Positions 23,562 through 31,875 of a stretch of 32,640 nucleotides of DNA are shown here, one piece after another. Location: positions 22,123-54,762 of the forward strand of contig NZ_QBKZ01000023.1 in the NCBI RefSeq assembly GCF_003056725.1. The letters run 5' to 3'. This stretch comes from Mangrovicoccus ximenensis. Its GTDB lineage: Bacteria; Pseudomonadota; Alphaproteobacteria; Rhodobacterales; Rhodobacteraceae. The position numbers were made by a program, and so were the translations under genes. Each line of letters starts with the position of its first letter. Position 1 is the stretch's first letter. A model generated the notes under the pieces. The model was not told where the DNA came from. It was given only the letters and a program-made list of their open reading frames with translations, and did not search any database.

Positions 23562-24605
23562 ATGACATTCACCCGCAGGACCCTGCTTGCCGCAGCATCG
23601 GCAGCCGCGATTCTGGCACAGCCATTTGCCGCTTCGGCGGCCGATCTGCCGAAGAACATCCGCATGGTGATCGGCTCGACCTCGACCGGCGGCGACACCT
23701 ACCAGGCGGCTTCGATCGTCGCCGATGCGCTGTCGGAGAAGCTCGGCGCGAACATCAAGGTGGACGCGGTCGGTGCAGTCAACGGCTTCAAGGCGCTGGA
23801 ACGCGACAGCCGCGGCACCACGATCATGCTGTTCCACGATTTCGCCTATCTGGCCGAACTCTACGGCGGCAAGGGCTTCGTCAATCCCTTCGAGGCATTC
23901 ACCGTCGGCGCGACCATCGCCAACAACCCCGGCAACGCCTACCTGGTCGGCGCGAACTCGCCCTACCAGACGATGGAGGACATCCTGACCGCCGCCGAGA
24001 ACGGCGAGCGCGTGCGCGTCGCGATCCAGCCCGGCGGCGTGTCGGAGATCGGCTTCTCCGCCATGAAGAACGCCGCCAAGGTGCGCGCGCCCGGCTCCGA
24101 GGAGAACATCGTTCCGGTGAACACCGGCTCGCAATCCGACAAGAACCAGGCGATGTGGGACGGGCTTGCCGACGTGATCAACGGCTCGATCCAGGCCAAC
24201 GAGCAGTTCACCCAGCTCGACGGCGACGACCAGAAGGCGATGCGCTTCGTCTGGATCACCGCCTCGCCGGAGACCCTGGCCGAGGCGCCCGAGGCCGGCA
24301 TGGGCAAGCTCACCCGCGACGGCATGCTGGACTATGCCAGCCCGGCGACCTCGGTGACGCTCGACGGCACGCAGGACTTCACCTTCGACAAGGAATTCTT
24401 CCTGATCTTCAACAAGGACATGGATCCGGCGCTGATCGACACGATCGACGGGGCGCTGGCCGAGATCTACGACGAGGGCGAGATCCAGAAGAAGGAAACC
24501 GCCGCGTTCTTCACGCCGAATTTCCGCCCCTCCGCGGAAGCGCGAGAGCACCTGATGGAGAAGCGCGAGACCTACAAGAAGGTCATCGCCGAGATCTCGG
24601 GCTGA
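23562..24605 (+). CDS. tctC: Tripartite tricarboxylate transporter binding protein (TctC family)
   Basis: 347-aa periplasmic binding protein. The ATG at 23562 follows GGGAGGAAAAC, and the protein starts with a signal peptide (MTFTRRTLLAAASAAAILAQ, cleavage near FAASA, residue about 26). The RR pair is Tat-like. The mature protein begins IRMVIGSTSTGGDTYQAAS, the ligand-loop region of the TctC/BugD family. The Lys/Glu-rich C-terminus (EIQKKETAAFF) is a variant. It is the first gene of a complete TTT operon. The ligand is probably the sugar acid handled by the divergent dehydratase, not citrate. Confidence 0.85.
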   Translation: MTFTRRTLLAAASAAAILAQPFAASAADLPKNIRMVIGSTSTGGDTYQAASIVADALSEKLGANIKVDAVGAVNGFKALERDSRGTTIMLFHDFAYLAELYGGKGFVNPFEAFTVGATIANNPGNAYLVGANSPYQTMEDILTAAENGERVRVAIQPGGVSEIGFSAMKNAAKVRAPGSEENIVPVNTGSQSDKNQAMWDGLADVINGSIQANEQFTQLDGDDQKAMRFVWITASPETLAEAPEAGMGKLTRDGMLDYASPATSVTLDGTQDFTFDKEFFLIFNKDMDPALIDTIDGALAEIYDEGEIQKKETAAFFTPNFRPSAEAREHLMEKRETYKKVIAEISG

Positions 24606-24618
24606 TCCGGAGCTGACC

Positions 24619-24683
24619 GGTCCCGCCCACGAGGCGGGACCCTGCCCGGCAGCCCGGGCGGGGCGCCGCCTCGCGCCCCGCCC
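24619..24683 (+). promoter_or_regulatory. Two tandem intercistronic hairpins between tctC and tctB
   Basis: The first stem is GGTCCCGCC / GGCGGGACC (24619-24641, 5-nt loop). The second is GGGCGGGGCGC / GCGCCCCGCCC (24656-24683, 6-nt loop). Both are perfect. There is no T tract. They probably protect the tctC mRNA or attenuate transcription of the membrane genes. Confidence 0.7.
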
Positions 24684-24713
24684 CGCCATGTTCCGCGCTC
24701 AAGGGAGACCGCG

Positions 24714-25133
24714 ATGGGCAACCTGACCCATGTGACCATCGATTTCGACAGCTCGCACCTGATCTTCCCGGCACTGACCGGCTGCATCCTCGGGCTTCTC
24801 GGGCTTGCCATCCTGATCCGCGACCGCCGGGCGATCCTCGCCTCCGGCGCGCATTGGCGGAGGATCCTCGGAGAAACGGACAAGATGCGCTTCTTCGGCA
24901 CGCTCGCGCTGACCGTGCTCTACTTCTCGGCCATGGTGCCTGTCGGCGACATCTGGCCGAATACCGGCATGGGCTTCCTGCTCTGCTCGATCCCGCTGGT
25001 CGCGCTGTCGGGGCTGCTCTTCATGCGCGACCGCACGCTCCGCAAGACCGTGCCCCTGATGATCGTGGCCGTGGCCGCGCCGCTTCTGGTCTGGTGGCTC
25101 TTCACCGACCTGTTCTTCCTGACCCTGCCCTGA
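24714..25133 (+). CDS. tctB: Tripartite tricarboxylate transporter small permease (TctB family)
   Basis: 139-aa membrane protein with four hydrophobic segments (about 16-35, 59-78, 85-104 and 111-130). The start ATG has GGGAGA just upstream. The position between tctC and tctA and the size identify it as the TctB subunit, a poorly conserved family, so the call leans on context. Its stop is 15 bp before tctA. Confidence 0.82.
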   Translation: MGNLTHVTIDFDSSHLIFPALTGCILGLLGLAILIRDRRAILASGAHWRRILGETDKMRFFGTLALTVLYFSAMVPVGDIWPNTGMGFLLCSIPLVALSGLLFMRDRTLRKTVPLMIVAVAAPLLVWWLFTDLFFLTLP

Positions 25134-25148
25134 TCCGGACCGCAGCCC

Positions 25149-26633
25149 ATGGACATCCTCGCCTTCATCTCGCCGCTCTTCGTGCTGCTCGCGATCGGCG
25201 GCACGCTGGTCGGCATCATCTTCGGCGCCATCCCCGGCATGACCGCCACCATGGCCGTCGCCGTCTGCCTGCCCGTCACCTATTCGCTGGGCCTCGAGAA
25301 CGGCCTGGCGCTGCTGCTGGGGCTCTATGTCGGCGGCATCTCGGGCGGGCTGGTTCCGGCGATCCTGCTGGGCATTCCCGGCACGCCCTCCTCGATCACC
25401 ACGACGCTCGACGGCCATCCGATGGCGAAATCCGGGCATGGCGAGAAGGCGCTGCGGATCGGCATCTGCGCCTCGCTGGTCGGCGGGCTGGTCTCGCTGC
25501 TGATCCTCGACCTCTTCGCGCCGACGCTGGCGGATTTCGCGATCAAGTTCTCCTATGTCGAGAAATTCCTGATCATCCTCTTCGCGCTGTCGGTGATGGC
25601 GGCGCTCAGCTCCGACTTGCTGCTCGGCATCTTCTCCGGCTTCCTGGGCATCTTCATCTCGCTGATCGGCACCTATGACGTGACCAAGGGCGGCAACGGC
25701 GAATGGCGGCTGATCCCGCCGGGCACCGAATACTGGCTGGAGTCCGGCTTCTCGCTGCTGCCGGTGCTGATCGGGCTCTTCGGGCTGGCCGCCATCCTCG
25801 ACGAGGCGGAGACCGGCATGAAGGCCGGGATGAGCCGCAAGGATGTCCGGATCGGCCAGCACGAAAAATTCTCGCTGACGATCTTCAAGGGCCAGTGGGT
25901 CAACCTGATCCGCTCGAGCTGCATCGGCACCTTCGTCGGCATCCTTCCCGGCGTCGGCGGCTCGGCCGCCTCGATCCTGAGCTATTCGAACGCCAAGACC
26001 TTCTCCAAGAATCCGGAGAAATTCGGCAAGGGCGAGCCCGCAGGCATCATGGCGTCGGAAGCCGGGAACAACGGGCTGACCGGGGGCGCGCTGGTGCCGC
26101 TGCTGAGCCTCGGCATCCCGGGCGACTCGACCACGGCGCTGCTGATCGGCGCCTTCACGCTGCAGGGGGTTCAGGTCGGACCGCTCTTCATCGGCAACAA
26201 CCCGGTCACCTGGGACGCGATGATCCTGGCCATGCTGATCGCCAACATCGCCATGTTCGTGCTGATGTACTACGCGATCCGCTATTTCGCGATGGTGGTG
26301 ACCGTTCCGAAATGCATCCTCTTCCCGGTCATCCTGATGATGTGCGTGATCGGCGCCTACACCATCAATTACGGCATCATGTTCGATGTCTGGACGCTCC
26401 TGATCTTCGGCGTGTTCGGCTGGCTGATGGCCAAGATCCGGCTGGAGGTCGCGCCCTTCATCATCGGCTTCATCCTGGGGCCGTCGGCAGAGGTCTATTT
26501 CGTCAAGACGCTGGAAAGCTTCGGCGACCTGACGATCTTCTTCACGAAAAGCTGGATCGCGGTCTTCCTGTGGGTGCTCATCGCGCTCTCGGTCGGCGGA
26601 TCGGCCTATCTGCAGACCAAGAAGGCGAAATGA
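25149..26633 (+). CDS. tctA: Tripartite tricarboxylate transporter large permease (TctA family)
   Basis: 494-aa permease with about 11-12 membrane segments. TctA signature regions are intact: [19 protein letters not shown] near the N-terminus, [35 protein letters not shown], and in the second half [19 protein letters not shown]. It uses the ion gradient to import the ligand delivered by the TctC protein. It is the last structural gene of the operon, and a LacI-type regulator gene starts 70 bp downstream. Confidence 0.94.
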   Translation: MDILAFISPLFVLLAIGGTLVGIIFGAIPGMTATMAVAVCLPVTYSLGLENGLALLLGLYVGGISGGLVPAILLGIPGTPSSITTTLDGHPMAKSGHGEKALRIGICASLVGGLVSLLILDLFAPTLADFAIKFSYVEKFLIILFALSVMAALSSDLLLGIFSGFLGIFISLIGTYDVTKGGNGEWRLIPPGTEYWLESGFSLLPVLIGLFGLAAILDEAETGMKAGMSRKDVRIGQHEKFSLTIFKGQWVNLIRSSCIGTFVGILPGVGGSAASILSYSNAKTFSKNPEKFGKGEPAGIMASEAGNNGLTGGALVPLLSLGIPGDSTTALLIGAFTLQGVQVGPLFIGNNPVTWDAMILAMLIANIAMFVLMYYAIRYFAMVVTVPKCILFPVILMMCVIGAYTINYGIMFDVWTLLIFGVFGWLMAKIRLEVAPFIIGFILGPSAEVYFVKTLESFGDLTIFFTKSWIAVFLWVLIALSVGGSAYLQTKKAK

Positions 26634-26703
26634 CACGAACGTCGCGGGGGAAGCCGGCGCGGCTGCCCTTGCGGCCCCTGCACCGCAACTGGAATATGGC
26701 GCC

Positions 26704-27414
26704 ATGAAAGAGCCTGCATCCAGCAAGAAGGCCCGGCGCGGCCGGGTCCCGCCCGAGGGCGGCGCCGTCACCATGGCAACCGTCGGCCGCATGGCCGGGG
26801 TCAGCCAGGTCACCGTCTCCCGCGCGCTGTCGAACCCTGAGAAGGTCTCGGCAGAAACGATGAAGCGCATCCAGGAGGCAATCCGCGTCACCGGTTTCGT
26901 GCCGAATGCGCTGGCGGGCGCGCTGGCCTCGCGCAAGAGCAGCCTGATCACCGCGCTGGTGCCTTCGATCACCAATGTGGTCTATTCGAGCCTGCTGCAC
27001 GGGTTCTCCGAGATCATGCGCGCCGAGGGCTACCAGCTGATGGTCTCCGAAACCGGTTTCCTGACCGAAACCGAGGAAGCGCTGATCTTCACCCATCTGT
27101 CGCGGCGCCCGGACGGGATCCTGCTGACCGGAATCCATCACAGCGCCGCGGCCCGCAAGATGCTCCTGGGCGCCGGCATCCCGGTGGTCGAGTTCTGGGA
27201 CATCACCCAGAGCCCGGTCGATTGCTGCGTCGGCTTCTCGCATACCGGAACCGGGCGGCGCACCGCCGAGCTGGCGCATGGCTGGGGCTACCGCCGGGCT
27301 GCCACTGTCTCGGCCGGGGACGAGCGCGCGCTGCGCCGCCGCGACGGGTTCCGCAACCGCTTTGCCGAACTGACGGGCGGCAGCAACATTCCCGGCGTCA
27401 CCGGCGAGGCCCCC
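26704..27414 (+). pseudogene. LacI-family transcriptional regulator, 3'-truncated
   Basis: The first about 237 codons encode a GntR-subtype LacI regulator. The helix-turn-helix is [17 protein letters not shown] (27-43), the hinge region follows at about 66-78, and the effector domain begins at [15 protein letters not shown]. Normal length is about 340 aa. At about 27414 the homology ends exactly where an antisense gamma-glutamyltransferase fragment ends. The missing part includes the second half of the effector-binding core, so a product could perhaps bind DNA but not sense ligand. Two LacI-type operators at 23356 and 23466 suggest that it once controlled, or still partly controls, the sugar-acid/TTT locus. 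Confidence 0.82.
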
Positions 27415-27648
27415 GTCGGGCAGGCGCAGATGCGCCACGCCGCCGCCCGCGATGCCGACCATCATCGGCTCCACCACGGTCAGCGCCAGGAGAGAGGCGA
27501 CGGCGGCATCGACCGCGTTGCCGCCGAGCGCCAGCATCTCCTGCCCGGCTGCGGAGCCGAGCGGATGGTTGGTCACGACGACGCCGCGCGACGCGGAGGC
27601 AGGCAGCTTGCGGCAGGTGAAGGGCAGCGGGAGGGGGGCGGAGCTCAT
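27412..27648 (-). pseudogene. ggt: Gamma-glutamyltransferase, 3'-truncated (N-terminal 79 codons)
   Basis: From the ATG at 27648 the minus strand encodes the N-terminal block of a gamma-glutamyltransferase-like protein: [18 protein letters not shown], then [20 protein letters not shown] and [10 protein letters not shown]. Full-length proteins have about 530-580 aa, with the autoprocessing Thr in the missing half. Homology stops after LPDGG at about 27412, and the frame then continues antisense through the LacI gene. It is only the first seventh of the gene. GGT-like genes often neighbour DUF1028 and polyamine ABC genes, both present at 1.8-5.8 kb. Confidence 0.78.
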
Positions 27649-27858
27649 CTGGATCGTCTTCTTCTTCCGGCGGGACCGGCCCGCCTCCCGCCCCTCTCGG
27701 ACAGGAGCGGAACTCCGGCCATGCATTGCCACATGAAAATGTGGTTTCGGTCAAGCTAGCGGCATGTCCCGCGGAGGTCACGGCGAAATCTGCCGGAAAC
27801 CCGTTGCTCCCGGCTTTCAACCGGCACTGCGCCGCAATTCCCGCCGAAACTGCCCCCG

Positions 27859-27895
27859 ATATCCCGGAAGCCTTGCGAACACGCCTTCCGGATAT
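27859..27895. repeat. Inverted repeat in the TRAP leader
   Basis: ATATCCCGGAAG and CTTCCGGATAT are complementary over 11 bp with one bulged C, around a 14-nt loop. It may be an operator or an mRNA hairpin. Confidence 0.4.
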
Positions 27896-27999
27896 GCATT
27901 TTCGGGCAACACAGATGACCGTTTGCACAATTTTTCGTCACCCCATCAGCCCGACCAAGCGAATCTTCGGACCGTTTCCGCTTTGCAATGGACAGGCAG

Positions 28000-28022
28000 G
28001 GTCAAAATGACCGATCAGTCAT
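28000..28022. promoter_or_regulatory. Candidate operator with overlapping inverted repeats
   Basis: GGTCA-AAA-TGACC (28000-28012) overlaps ATGAC-N6-GTCAT (28007-28022). GGTCAAAA recurs at 28038-28045. The first repeat resembles GntR/FadR-type sites (TGGT-N-ACCA). It lies about 100 bp before dctP, suited to control by a TRAP-linked GntR protein, which is not encoded in the window. Confidence 0.4.
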
Positions 28023-28120
28023 TTCAATTGCACGTTCGGTCAAAACTGCACAGGATTGCAGGCCCGGCACGGCAGCCACCAGACGTCCCGGACCTGTCCG
28101 GGCCCAAGAGGAGACATCAG

Positions 28121-29116
28121 ATGGCCCTTGCAGCCAAACTTGCCAAGCTCGCCGCCGGCGCCGCCCTCGGCGCCATGCTGGCCCTGCCCGCCGCCGCGCG
28201 CGACATCAAGATCGGCCATTTCGGCACCCCCGGCACGCCCTTCGATCAAGGTGTCGAGTATTTCATCTCGCAGGTGGACGAGCTCTCCGGCGGCCGCATG
28301 ACCGTCAAGAACTTTCCCTCGGGCCAGCTCGGCAACGAGGCGCAGCAGATCGGCGCGCTGCAGGGCGGGCTGCAGGAGATGCTGATCACCTCCTCGACCA
28401 ACCTGATCAAGTACAACGAGCTGTTCCAGGTCATCGACCTGCCCTTTGCCTTCGCCGATGACGCCGCCACCGACAAGGTGCTGCTCGGCGACCTCGGCAA
28501 GGAGATGCTGGCCGGTCTCGAGGGCTCGGGCATGCTGGGGCTGATGTACATGGACAACGGCTTCCGCGACCTGTCGAATTCGAAGCACGCGGTCGAGAGC
28601 CTCGCGGATTTCGACGGCCTGACCTTCCGCGTCATCGGCGCGCCGGTCTTCATCGACACCTTCTCCGCGCTCGGCGCGAACCCGGTGCCGATGCCCTTCC
28701 CCGAGGTCTATACCGCGCTGGAAACCGGCACCGTCGACGGCCAGGACAACCCGCTGCTGACCGTCCGCGACATGAACTTCTACGAGGTGCAGGACTACCT
28801 GACCACCTCGAAGCACGCCTATTCGACGCTGGTCATGCTGGTCAGCCAGCCCTGGTGGAACAGCCTCTCCGACGAGGACAAGGGCATCCTGCAGGAGGCT
28901 GCCGGCCGCACCGCCGTGGAAAACCGCAAGGTGATGCGCGCCGCCGTGGCCGAAGCCAAGGCCTTCCTCGCCGACGAGGCCGGGCTGACCGTCTCGGAAT
29001 TCTCGCCCGAGGCGCTCGAGGAAATCCGCGCCGCCGTCGCCCCGGTCACCGAGGAACTGCTGACCGACAAGACCCGCCCGCTCTACGAAAAGATACAGGC
29101 CGTCCTCGCCGAGTGA
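28121..29116 (+). CDS. dctP: TRAP transporter periplasmic binding protein (DctP), second system
   Basis: 331-aa binding protein. The ATG at 28121 follows AGGAGACATC and gives a signal peptide (MALAAKLAKLAAGAALGAML, cleavage near PAAA, residue about 26). The mature part starts DIKIGHFGTPGTPFDQG, as in C4-dicarboxylate and sugar-acid DctP proteins. The carboxylate-binding Arg is in DGLTFRVIGAP (Arg160) and the ligand Asn in TVDGQDNP (Asn200). It is a closer match to the classical DctP/sugar-acid branch than the binding protein at 18260. First gene of a complete operon ending at a terminator. Confidence 0.93.
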   Translation: MALAAKLAKLAAGAALGAMLALPAAARDIKIGHFGTPGTPFDQGVEYFISQVDELSGGRMTVKNFPSGQLGNEAQQIGALQGGLQEMLITSSTNLIKYNELFQVIDLPFAFADDAATDKVLLGDLGKEMLAGLEGSGMLGLMYMDNGFRDLSNSKHAVESLADFDGLTFRVIGAPVFIDTFSALGANPVPMPFPEVYTALETGTVDGQDNPLLTVRDMNFYEVQDYLTTSKHAYSTLVMLVSQPWWNSLSDEDKGILQEAAGRTAVENRKVMRAAVAEAKAFLADEAGLTVSEFSPEALEEIRAAVAPVTEELLTDKTRPLYEKIQAVLAE

Positions 29117-29126
29117 TCCGACCAAC

Positions 29127-29149
29127 GGGACCGGCCGCACGCCGGTCCC
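29127..29149 (+). promoter_or_regulatory. Intercistronic hairpin between dctP and dctQ
   Basis: GGGACCGGC / GCCGGTCCC, perfect 9-bp stem with a 5-nt loop, 10 bp after the dctP stop. There is no T tract. It is placed as in the other two binding-protein operons of this window. Confidence 0.65.
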
Positions 29150-29168
29150 GGCTTTCCGGGAGACCCCC

Positions 29169-29678
29169 ATGTCCATGCTGCGCCTCGCCGAGAAATGCCT
29201 CGAAGCGCTCGTCGCCCTCCTGCTCTTCGTGCTGGTGGCGATGGTCTTCACCAATGTCTGCCTGCGCTTCTTCCTCAATTCCGGCATCGTCGTGACCGAG
29301 GAGCTGTCGCGCATCGCGCTGAGCATCCTGATCTTTTCCGGCGCCGTCCTCGCGCTGATCCAGCAGCGCCACATCGCCATGACGCTGGTCGTCGACCGCC
29401 TGCCCGAGACCCTGCGCAAGGCGCTGGTGCTCCTGACCGGCGCGGTCATGCTCTACGGCAACTGGCTCCTGGCCAAGGGCGCCTGGATGCAGGCCAAGCT
29501 GAATTTCTCCGCCTCCTATCCGATCTCGGGCCTGCCCTCGGCGACGATCTATGTCGTCGCGACGTTGGCCGGCGCCGCGCTGGCCGCCGTGGTGGCGGTG
29601 CGCATGGCGCTGATCCTCACCGGCCGCATGCCGTCGGCCCGTTTCTTCCAGGCGGCTTCCGCCGACATCGCGGAGTGA
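29169..29678 (+). CDS. dctQ: TRAP transporter small permease (DctQ), second system
   Basis: 169-aa four-helix protein. The conserved DctQ segments NVCLRFFLNSGIVVTEELSR and ALIQQRHIAM are present. The hydrophobic segments are at about 15-33, 48-66, 88-105 and 128-148. It starts behind CGGGAGACC and ends 7 bp before dctM. It forms the membrane complex with the next gene product. Confidence 0.92.
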   Translation: MSMLRLAEKCLEALVALLLFVLVAMVFTNVCLRFFLNSGIVVTEELSRIALSILIFSGAVLALIQQRHIAMTLVVDRLPETLRKALVLLTGAVMLYGNWLLAKGAWMQAKLNFSASYPISGLPSATIYVVATLAGAALAAVVAVRMALILTGRMPSARFFQAASADIAE

Positions 29679-29685
29679 CCGCCCC

Positions 29686-30963
29686 GTGACCTTCGTCATC
29701 TTCCTTTCCGTCCTGATCCTCGGCATCGTCGCGGGCCTGCCGATCGCCTGGGCGCTGATCGGCTGCGGCATCGCGCTGATGCTGCATCTCGACTATTTCA
29801 ACGCCCAGATCGTCGCCCAGAACATGATCCTGGGGACCGACAACTTCATCCTTCTGGCGATCCCCTTCTTCATACTGGCAGGCGAGCTGATGAACCGCGG
29901 CGGGCTGTCCCGCCGGATCATCGAGGTCGCGATGTCGGCCTTCGGCCATGTCAATGGCGGTCTCGGCTATGTCGCCATCGCCGCCTCGCTGGTCATGGCC
30001 TCGCTTTCCGGCTCGGCCATCGCCGACAGCGCCGCGCTGGCTGCGATCCTGATCCCGATGATGAAGCTCGGCAACTATCCCGAGGGCCCCTCGGGCGGGC
30101 TGCTGGCCGCAGGCGGCGTGATCGCCCCGGTGATCCCGCCCTCGATCGCGCTCGTGGTCTTCGGCGCCATTGCCAATATCTCGATCAGCGGACTCTTCAT
30201 GGCCGCGATCGTCCCCGGCGCGCTGATGGCGCTGTCGCTGGTCGTCGCCTGGCGCTTCGTCTCGCGCGGCGGCGGCTTCGCCACGCTGGAGAAGAAGAGC
30301 CGCGCCGAGACCCTGCGCGCGCTTTGGCTGGCGATCCCGGCGCTGGTCCTGCCGGTCGTGGTGATCGGCGGGCTGCGGGCCGGGGTCTTCACCCCGACCG
30401 AGGCCGCGGTGATCGCCGCCGTCTATGCCGCCGCGGTCGGCGCCTTCGTCTATCGCGAGCTGACGGCGAAAGCCTTCTACGAGGCGCTGGTCGAAGCCGG
30501 CAAGACGTCGGCCGTGGTGATGTTCCTGATCGGCACTTCGATGGTCTCGGCCTGGCTGATCACCATCGCCAACCTGCCCGACCAGGTGATCGCCTTCCTG
30601 TCGCCCTTCCTCGACAACCCGCGGCTGCTCGTCGGCATGGTGGTGCTGCTGACGCTGCTTCTGGGCATGGTTCTCGACTTCACCCCGCTCAGCCTGATCC
30701 TGATGCCGATCGTCATTCCGCTGGCCAAGGCGGCGGGGATCGACCTGACCTATTTCGGCGTGGTCTTCACCATCGCGGGGGCGCTCGGAATGCTGACCCC
30801 GCCGGTGGGCAACGTGCTGAACGTGGTGGCGGGCGTCGGACAGGTGCGGCTCGACCGGATCATGACCGGCGTGCTGCCCTTCCTCTTCGCCGAGATTGCC
30901 GTGCTGGTGCTGCTGGTGCTCGTCCCCGGCATCGTGACCGTGCCGCTCGGCCTGCTGCGCTGA
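29686..30963 (+). CDS. dctM: TRAP transporter large permease (DctM), second system
   Basis: 425-aa permease starting at GTG. Hydrophobic segments are found throughout. The blocks NFILLAIPFFILAGELMNRG, SLSGSAIADSAALAAILIPM, GGVIAPVIPPSIALVVFG and GMLTPPVGNVLNVV are diagnostic for DctM of the C4-dicarboxylate/sugar-acid class (YiaN-like). Last gene of the operon, followed within 21 bp by a strong terminator. Confidence 0.95.
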   Translation: MTFVIFLSVLILGIVAGLPIAWALIGCGIALMLHLDYFNAQIVAQNMILGTDNFILLAIPFFILAGELMNRGGLSRRIIEVAMSAFGHVNGGLGYVAIAASLVMASLSGSAIADSAALAAILIPMMKLGNYPEGPSGGLLAAGGVIAPVIPPSIALVVFGAIANISISGLFMAAIVPGALMALSLVVAWRFVSRGGGFATLEKKSRAETLRALWLAIPALVLPVVVIGGLRAGVFTPTEAAVIAAVYAAAVGAFVYRELTAKAFYEALVEAGKTSAVVMFLIGTSMVSAWLITIANLPDQVIAFLSPFLDNPRLLVGMVVLLTLLLGMVLDFTPLSLILMPIVIPLAKAAGIDLTYFGVVFTIAGALGMLTPPVGNVLNVVAGVGQVRLDRIMTGVLPFLFAEIAVLVLLVLVPGIVTVPLGLLR

Positions 30964-30983
30964 GCGCCCCGCTGCGCAGCAAG

Positions 30984-31022
30984 AAGGCCGCCGCTTGTCC
31001 AGGCGGCGGCCTTTTCCTTTTC
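30984..31022 (+). terminator. Rho-independent terminator of the second TRAP operon
   Basis: AAGGCCGCCGC / GCGGCGGCCTT, perfect 11-bp stem with an 8-nt loop, followed by a T-rich tail (TTTTCCTTTTCC). It is the clearest terminator in the window. Confidence 0.88.
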
Positions 31023-31219
31023 CGGCTGGTTACTTGCGCCAGCCGCGCGCCCGCTCCACCGCCTCGGCAAACCGCGCCATCCGGCCCGTCCGGCCGCAAT
31101 CCCGCGGCGTGATCACGGCCCGCGGCCAGGCTGACCGCCCGGCGCGCCAGGAACGGAACCAACCGGCGCAGCCCGGAAGCACGGGGCACGGGGCACGGGG
31201 CAGCTTCGCGCCCGATCCC

Positions 31220-31545
31220 GCCAGGCCAGCGGACCGCATGCGGATGGCCTCTGCGGACGCGTGGGCGGAGATGCCCTCCGGCCTCGCGCTCCTTGTTCCG
31301 TCGCCCACCGGTCCCGGACCGATGGCACCGAAATGGGCCACCCGGCTGACCCGGTCGGCAGGGACGCTTTCCGCATGGCCTCGCCGTTTCCCGCGAAGCG
31401 CCGTGTCTCCGGGCGCAGTTCCGCCAGTTCGGCGGCGCCGGATCGCTTCGGCCGAACCCGCGTCGCGAGCGCAAGCCGCCAGCCCTTCAGCTGCAACGGC
31501 ATCACGCCAAGGTCTCTCGCAACGCCGGTCTGGATGGCTTCCCGC
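31220..31545 (-). pseudogene. Probable IS3-family transposase remnant
   Basis: On the minus strand one frame reads TGVARDLGVMPLQLKGWRL, then GAAELAELRPETRRF and EAMRKAS, then GWPISVPSVRDRW. The order and spacing resemble the helix-turn-helix and leucine-zipper end of an IS3 OrfA (VA-x-LGV-x-QL-x-W, L-x-x-EN-x-x-L, E-x-LKKA) running into the start of OrfB. Zipper positions are degraded (LRPETRRF), and no OrfB catalytic region follows. Codon use around it is irregular, as expected in decay. Confidence 0.45.
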
Positions 31546-31875
31546 GCCCCGGCAGGCGGGCGACGGCCGGTTCTTGGCCTCGACAGCGAACGGATGGCGG
31601 GGCTGTCTGTCCATCCGGGGACCCGCGCTCCGGGAGGTCTCCCAACACCCCCGCCAACGACCGCTGCCACTGCCGTCATACTGCGTGCCGGGCCGCCGAG
31701 GTCTCTCCGCGGTCGCCGCATGTTTGCCTTCGGGACCGCTCAGATCATCGCACTGTGCGCGGATCGTGCCGCAGTCCGGAGAGCGATCCGGCCCGCGCCG
31801 CGCATGCCGACGGAGCCAATCCGGGGGCGCAGGGAGGCGGCGCTTTCCGGAGCGATGCTCCTGCCGCAGAGGCAC
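31546..31875. other. Gene-poor stretch, nothing recognised
   Basis: Several overlapping open frames exist on both strands because of the high GC content, but none shows a family motif, a good start or consistent codon use. It lies between two probable transposase remnants. Confidence 0.4.

Larger units (their letters stand above)
27649..28120. other. Long leader/control region of the second TRAP operon
   Basis: About 470 bp without a credible gene. It is less GC-rich than its surroundings. It holds a CCACAT-GAAA-ATGTGG hairpin (27729-27744), a longer inverted repeat (27859-27895), GGTCA-based repeats (28000-28022, and again GGTCAAAA at 28038), and finally an AGGAGA ribosome-binding site before dctP. 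No sigma-54 box was found here, in contrast with the first TRAP operon. Confidence 0.5.

Noticed and set aside
24699..26975. Long minus-strand open frame (about 750 codons)
   Set aside because: Antisense to tctB, tctA and the LacI gene. Composition is dominated by Asp, Glu, Arg and His, as expected for a shadow of a membrane-protein gene.
27726..28010. Short plus-strand frame in the TRAP leader as a possible leader peptide
   Set aside because: Overlaps palindromes and has no ribosome-binding site or family similarity. The region is better read as regulatory.
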